NCBI GenBank assembly: GCA_023392535.1
Contig: JAEVYY010000009.1
Span: forward strand, 372,001 to 436,000
Source: Bacillota bacterium
GTDB lineage: Bacteria; Bacillota; Clostridia; Lachnospirales; Lachnospiraceae
Length of the DNA stretch: 64,000 nt
Direction of reading: 5' to 3'
A program made the translations under genes and the position numbers. Positions 59,862-64,000 of the stretch are shown in pieces (the stretch's first letter is position 1; every line of letters begins with the position of its first letter). The notes beneath the pieces were generated by a model that was not told the DNA's origin, did no database searches, and saw only the letters and a list, made by a program, of their open reading frames with translations.

Positions 59862-60677
59862 CTACAAATCCGTTAAGCCAGAATCCTTAATACCCTCTCC
59901 CAGCAAACTGAAACCTAGCACTAACAGAATCATAAATAGACCGATAAAAAAGGCATAGCTTGGTCTGCTAAATAAATAAGCCTGGGCCTCTGAAAGCATT
60001 CTGCCAAGACTGGCATCCGGAGGCTGCACGCCAATACCTAAATAGCTCATACCCGCCTCTGCCAAGACTGCATTATTAAATCCTATCATAATAGAAGAAA
60101 ATAATACAGGTGCCGTATTGGGCAAAATATGTATAAACATAATTCTTAAATTACTTGCCCCCATTAATTTACCCTGTTTCACATAATCCATATTTTTACA
60201 ACGAATAAATTCACTGCGGACAATACGTGCAAAGCTTGGAACAAATGCAATTCCCAGAGAAATAATTACATTTACCATACCAGGCCCCAAAAGGCTGATA
60301 AAAACAAGTGCTAACAAAATACTTGGAAAAGCAAAAATCGCATCATTTATGCGCATCAATATTTCATCAATCCAGCCACCATAGTAACCTGTAGCAGCTC
60401 CTATGATTGTTCCAACTACACTTCCAATAAAAACGGTTCCTATCGCTACAAGTAATGTAGTACCGCTTCCTTTTAATATGCGGCTAAAGATATCACGTCC
60501 AAAATTATCACATCCCAAAATATGAGAAAATGAAATCCCAGTAAGTTTTCTTGCTTCATCCATCGCTTCGGGGTCATAGGGCGTATATACAAACCCAACC
60601 AGGATTAATATACATAGCGTACCCGTCAAAATGCTACCGATTATCAAGTTGTAATTTTTATTTTTTTTCTTTTTCAA
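59862..60677 (-). CDS. peptide/nickel-type ABC transporter permease (DppC/NikC-like)
   Basis: 271 residues with six membrane segments. The cytoplasmic coupling loop EAGMSYLGIGVQPP is the family signature, and the N-terminal loop FGRDIFSRILKG is typical of DppC. TTG 60677 is used because AAAGG lies eight bases upstream; a GTG nine bases earlier falls on the binding site. Confidence 0.94.
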   Translation of the reverse strand: MKKKKNKNYNLIIGSILTGTLCILILVGFVYTPYDPEAMDEARKLTGISFSHILGCDNFGRDIFSRILKGSGTTLLVAIGTVFIGSVVGTIIGAATGYYGGWIDEILMRINDAIFAFPSILLALVFISLLGPGMVNVIISLGIAFVPSFARIVRSEFIRCKNMDYVKQGKLMGASNLRIMFIHILPNTAPVLFSSIMIGFNNAVLAEAGMSYLGIGVQPPDASLGRMLSEAQAYLFSRPSYAFFIGLFMILLVLGFSLLGEGIKDSGLTDL

Positions 60678-60692
60678 TAATAACACCTTTTC

Positions 60693-61634
60693 TCAATCCA
60701 TTCTTATTCTTGGATCAATAAAATGATATAACAGATCAACCATTAAATTAATCAGGCAGACGATAAACGCAATACATACAATAATAGCCTGAACAACGGG
60801 ATAATCCCTACTCGATATGGATGCAAGTAAGATCCTTCCCAAACCTGGAATACTAAATACCTGTTCCATAATAATACTTCCAGCAATCATATCCGCCAGT
60901 GCCATTCCCAAAAAAGTGATAACTGGAATCATAGCATTTTTCAACACATGATTCCACAATAAACGATTCGTTGTATTTCCTTTGCTATATGCAGCTTTTA
61001 CATAATCCAATTTTGTTTGCTCTATCAAGGAACTTCTGAGTAATTTAGCAGTCATTGCGCTCTTCGGTAAGGCAATTGCTATACTTGGAAAGATAAGATA
61101 TTGAATAAAACCACCAATATCAACCTGATATGATACAAATCCACCTGGTACAAACAAGTGCAAGAGGATTCCAAACAGATAAGTCATTATAATTCCTGCA
61201 AAGAACGGAGGTATCGACATTATAATTTGATTGCATACACAAATTACACTATCTACTTTTCCACCTGCATGTCTTGCTGCATAAATACCTGCAGGTATCC
61301 CTATTATCATCATAAAGAAAAACGATAACAAAGTAAGTATCATTGTGATCGGTATTTTATCAACAATCATCTTTCCTACCGGTATATGGTAACTATAGGA
61401 ACTCCCCATATCTCCTCTTATAAATGCGGTAAACCATTGTATATAGCGAGGAAGAAGCGGCTGATTCAAACCCATTTCTTCCCTCAAAGCAATCACCTTA
61501 TCCGGCGTAGCCTGCGTCCCCAGCATAGAAGTCACAGGGTCGCCTGGGATCACGGTAAAAGCCCAAAATACGAGAAAGGAAACGATTATAAGGGTAATCA
61601 GTAATGTTCCTATTTTCTTCCCTATCTGTTTCAT
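60693..61634 (-). CDS. peptide/nickel-type ABC transporter permease (DppB/NikB-like)
   Basis: 313 residues, six membrane segments. FWAFTVIPGDPV is the usual N-terminal sequence of DppB, LLPRYIQWFTAFIRGDMGSSYSY the periplasm-side loop, and IMEQVFSIPGLGRILLASISSRDYPVVQA the EAA-like coupling block. 15 bases upstream of the DppC-like gene. Confidence 0.95.
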   Translation of the reverse strand: MKQIGKKIGTLLITLIIVSFLVFWAFTVIPGDPVTSMLGTQATPDKVIALREEMGLNQPLLPRYIQWFTAFIRGDMGSSYSYHIPVGKMIVDKIPITMILTLLSFFFMMIIGIPAGIYAARHAGGKVDSVICVCNQIIMSIPPFFAGIIMTYLFGILLHLFVPGGFVSYQVDIGGFIQYLIFPSIAIALPKSAMTAKLLRSSLIEQTKLDYVKAAYSKGNTTNRLLWNHVLKNAMIPVITFLGMALADMIAGSIIMEQVFSIPGLGRILLASISSRDYPVVQAIIVCIAFIVCLINLMVDLLYHFIDPRIRMD

Positions 61635-61658
61635 TTCCTCACCTGCTTCCCATCTGTT

Positions 61659-63185
61659 CTATTCTTTTCCTTCCTCTACCAGATACATTTTTGATATATC
61701 CTGTACATATAAAGGATAAAATTCATAACCTGCGAATTTTTTATTGATTGCTGTCAGCTCCGGGAGATCCTGAATATATACATTGGCAGCATCCTCAGCC
61801 AGAATTCTTGCACATTGCTTATAATACTCCGTTTGCTTTGAATCATTTATTTCATTCATTGCTTTTTCAAATGTGGCATCATACGCAGGGTTCTCGTAAT
61901 TGGTAAAATTATTGTCAGCGGTTGATGTAAATCTCTCAAGCAATGCTCTTGCCGTCATACTGGAAGCATCCACGCCAATTACTGTACTCTCATAGTTTCG
62001 TTCCGTATAAACATCACTTAACCAGCTATCCCATTCAATTAATTTTATTTCTGCTGTTACACCAATTGCCTTTAATTCTTCTGCTATGACCTGTGCTGTA
62101 TCCACATGCTGCTGATAATTGGAAGGGACTGTGATGGTAAAAGTGAACCCATTCGGATATCCTGCTTCTATAAGCAGTTCTTTTGCCTTTTCAATATCTT
62201 GTTTATAGAGCTCATTTAAGCTTTTATCATAATATTTCTCAAACGCAGGAATCATGCTGCTTCCAATTTGAGTTCCCTTACCATCTGAGACCATATTCAT
62301 GATTTTCTGCGGATCAATGGCATAACAAAGGGCCTTACGAACCAGAACCTGATTAAAAGGCTCTACCTTATTATTTAAATACATAGCCTGTACAAGATTC
62401 ATGGTACCAACTTCAATGTTAAAATCGTTACCCAGCTCTTCTGCCTGATTAGAAGTAACTCTTGCATACATATCAATCGAGCCGCCCATTAGGTTCATCG
62501 TAATTGTGTCAGCATTTGCAATCACTTTAAAAATTACATTTTCAATATGTGCCGGTTCGCCCCAATAAAGATCAAATTTTTTCATTATGATATTTTCCTG
62601 TGGCGACCGCGAAACATATTGATAAGGTCCCGTTCCAATTGGCACCGTATCCGGGGTTTTATTGGATGATGGTATAATTGCAGTTGTCATATATGCCAGA
62701 AACGAGGTGTCTTCATTCTTTAATACTATCTGAATGGTGTTATTATCTGCAATAATTACATCCTTAATATTAGAATATGCTGCTACTAGTGGTTCTCCAT
62801 TACTAGTATCAGCACATCTATCTATCGAATACTTAATGTCCTCTACTGTAACTAAACTTCCATCGTGGAATTTTATACCTTCTCTCAATTTGAAAGTATA
62901 CGTTTTTCCATCCTCTGATATTTCATACTCACTTGCTACAGCAGGGTTCAGATTACCTTTGCTATCTGGCTTCATCAAGCCTTCAAATACATTGAATAAT
63001 ACCTCTTTAGTTCCTGCCGCAACAGCTTTGTGTGGGTCAAGACTATCCTCAATATCCTGGGGTATTCCAACAGTAATCATGGAAGAAGCGTCACCTGCCT
63101 TATCACCTGAACATCCATTCAGTGCAATAGTTAGTGTAAGTAACACAACCAGTAGAAGGAGAAAATTCATTTTTTTCCTTTTCAT
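61659..63185 (-). CDS. ABC transporter substrate-binding lipoprotein (SBP family 5)
   Basis: 508 residues. The signal sequence ends with a lipobox (ALNGC, Cys25). The mature protein has the family 5 fold: SMITVGIPQDIEDSLDPHKA, LREGIKFHDGSLVTVEDIKYSI (HDG-x-x-V-T-A-like motif), then ARKALCYAIDPQKI and a C-terminal IYIQDLPE. Ligands of this family include peptides, nickel and other small compounds; not resolved here. ATG 63185 has AAAAGGA close upstream; the longer frame is not preferred. First gene of a five-gene importer operon. Confidence 0.94.
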   Translation of the reverse strand: MKRKKMNFLLLLVVLLTLTIALNGCSGDKAGDASSMITVGIPQDIEDSLDPHKAVAAGTKEVLFNVFEGLMKPDSKGNLNPAVASEYEISEDGKTYTFKLREGIKFHDGSLVTVEDIKYSIDRCADTSNGEPLVAAYSNIKDVIIADNNTIQIVLKNEDTSFLAYMTTAIIPSSNKTPDTVPIGTGPYQYVSRSPQENIIMKKFDLYWGEPAHIENVIFKVIANADTITMNLMGGSIDMYARVTSNQAEELGNDFNIEVGTMNLVQAMYLNNKVEPFNQVLVRKALCYAIDPQKIMNMVSDGKGTQIGSSMIPAFEKYYDKSLNELYKQDIEKAKELLIEAGYPNGFTFTITVPSNYQQHVDTAQVIAEELKAIGVTAEIKLIEWDSWLSDVYTERNYESTVIGVDASSMTARALLERFTSTADNNFTNYENPAYDATFEKAMNEINDSKQTEYYKQCARILAEDAANVYIQDLPELTAINKKFAGYEFYPLYVQDISKMYLVEEGKE

Positions 63186-63244
63186 GTGTCCTTTTCCTTT
63201 CTTCTCATCTACCTTATAGGTAGATCTATTCCTATTATTTAGTT

Positions 63245-63274
63245 GTATGAATGTTAATGTTTTAACATTCATAC
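63245..63274. promoter_or_regulatory. 30-bp perfect palindrome in the leader of the importer operon
   Basis: Arms GTATGAATGTTAA (63245-63257) and TTAACATTCATAC (63262-63274) with a 4-bp centre. It begins immediately downstream of the -10 box and so covers the transcription start. It could act as an operator or as a leader hairpin. Confidence 0.65.
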
Positions 63275-63277
63275 AGT

Positions 63278-63306
63278 ATTGTATAAAATTTTTTTTAAAA
63301 ACGCAA
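63278..63306 (-). promoter_or_regulatory. sigma-A promoter of the importer operon
   Basis: TTGCGT (63301-63306), 17 bases, TACAAT (63278-63283) on the minus strand. A direct repeat ATACAGTATT flanks it (63271-63280 and 63319-63328 region). Confidence 0.6.
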
Positions 63307-63388
63307 GTATTTTTTTATACAGTATTTCTTTTTTTTTCATTATTAATCATCCTATCATGATAGGCCTTTAGAAAATATTATAAGAGAA

Positions 63389-63434
63389 AAAACAGACTGT
63401 AAGTATCCTGAGCTCGATACTTACAGTCTGTTTT
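63389..63434. terminator. strong bidirectional hairpin terminator
   Basis: 19-bp perfect stem (arms 63389-63407 and 63416-63434) around an 8-base loop, with T-runs on both strands. It separates the importer operon from the LytTR gene. The 63440-63657 stretch before it holds no convincing gene, only an alternating TA run at about 63489-63500. Confidence 0.85.
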
Positions 63435-63657
63435 TTTGAGTGTGCTTGAACTAAAAACTATCTCCCGTACCCTTGTCATTCCGGTTGACATATATATATA
63501 GATAGTCAGCCACCCCATATATGAGCTAACCCTTCTACACAACGATATTGTAGCATAAATAATACCTTTTTTTACCATATTGTAATAATTAACCTATTTG
63601 CTCGTCATGTTAACGTTTGACATAACTAGGTATTTGTTATTTTAATAACGATATCAA

Positions 63658-64000
63658 TTAGGAACGTATTATCATATAATTTCGATAGGCTGCATTTAGC
63701 ATTGAAATATACTTTTTAGATATCGGAAGCTTATGTTCATTATTTAAAACAACAGCTTCTCCTTCAATTGTCTTCAAATACTCCATGTTAATAATAAAAG
63801 ACTTATGTATTTGCACGAACATTTGAGATTCTACTTGCTCTAACGTAGTTTTCATCGTCCCATAACACTCTATTACCTGATTTTCCGTATTAATCATTAT
63901 CTTTCTTCCATTACTCTCAAAATATAATATCTTATCCAAATTTTCCGTATATTTACGTTTTCCAATTTTATAGGTAAAGAACCTTTTTTTCAAATTCACA
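63658..64000 (-). CDS. LytTR family response regulator, C-terminal part
   Basis: The frame runs off the right edge; about 113 residues are visible. They form a LytTR DNA-binding domain (FFTYKIGKRKYTENLDKILYFESNGRKIMI, FVQIHKSFIINMEYLKTIEG, KLPISKKY). The first visible residues look like the linker after a receiver domain, so the gene is probably an AgrA/LytR-type response regulator whose N-terminus lies outside. A GTG at 63997-63999 is unlikely to be the true start. Confidence 0.85.
   Translation of the reverse strand, partial: VNLKKRFFTYKIGKRKYTENLDKILYFESNGRKIMINTENQVIECYGTMKTTLEQVESQMFVQIHKSFIINMEYLKTIEGEAVVLNNEHKLPISKKYISMLNAAYRNYMIIRS

Noticed and set aside
63378..63578. Minus-strand frame of 66 codons
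   Set aside because: Runs straight through a 19-bp terminator stem and has no ribosome binding site.

Overview
The window is AT-rich DNA from a spore-forming member of the Clostridia, most probably a Lachnospiraceae or Clostridium cluster XIVa-type anaerobe. The evidence is an alpha/beta SASP-like gene, three BclA-like collagen-repeat proteins, a CotH kinase, pyruvate phosphate dikinase, a DUF5688 protein, a T-box leader ahead of metA, and consistently strong AGGAGG-type ribosome binding sites. No rRNA, insertion sequence, CRISPR array, prophage or origin was seen. There is one tRNA gene.

Layout. 0-8 kb: start of an ABC exporter (cut by the window edge) behind a 33-codon peptide gene with its own promoter; asparaginase, patatin phospholipase, SASP-like protein, PPDK, an aldo/keto reductase with ferredoxin clusters, and a LytTR/DUF3021 pair. 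8-14 kb: amino-acid permease, HelD-type helicase, LysE exporter, a NifX-like protein behind a promoter with a dyad, methyltransferase, thioredoxin, small membrane protein. 14-20 kb: a near mirror-image spore-surface-type locus, with two Gly-X-Thr collagen proteins and a glycosyltransferase on the minus strand facing away from a second glycosyltransferase and a third, cysteine-bearing collagen protein on the plus strand. 20-24 kb: HAD phosphatase, then a TetR plus rifampin-phosphotransferase-like operon whose consensus promoter spacer is a perfect operator palindrome.

24-34 kb is an accessory stretch of small regulators and possible drug-handling proteins: a WYL-regulator/VOC/TIGR04076/GyrI operon behind a 30-bp palindrome, a histidine-kinase remnant, an AraC-GyrI regulator, a chloramphenicol acetyltransferase homologue, GIY-YIG/DUF2087, FabG, EamA and MocR. 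34-38.5 kb is a TetR gene divergent from a three-gene aconitase-X (two subunits) plus 2-enoate-reductase operon. This looks like a dehydrate-then-reduce pathway and is one of the two best candidates for undescribed biology. 38.6-41.6 kb is a small AT-rich island with a predicted Cap4/DUF4297-like nuclease carrying zinc ribbons, a 110-residue partner, a probable DUF6994 protein and a 44-residue DUF6440-like gene.

41.6-64 kb is more housekeeping: metA under a T-box, ligA, rluF, DUF523, a DUF4956/VTC/CotH module, a cysteine-cluster protein, an oxidoreductase, an SH3 protein, tRNA-Arg, DUF5688, then efp and the aroQ-aroK-aroE-yqeG group. It ends with a complete five-gene peptide-type ABC importer with a 30-bp palindrome just after its promoter, and the DNA-binding end of a LytTR regulator cut by the window edge.
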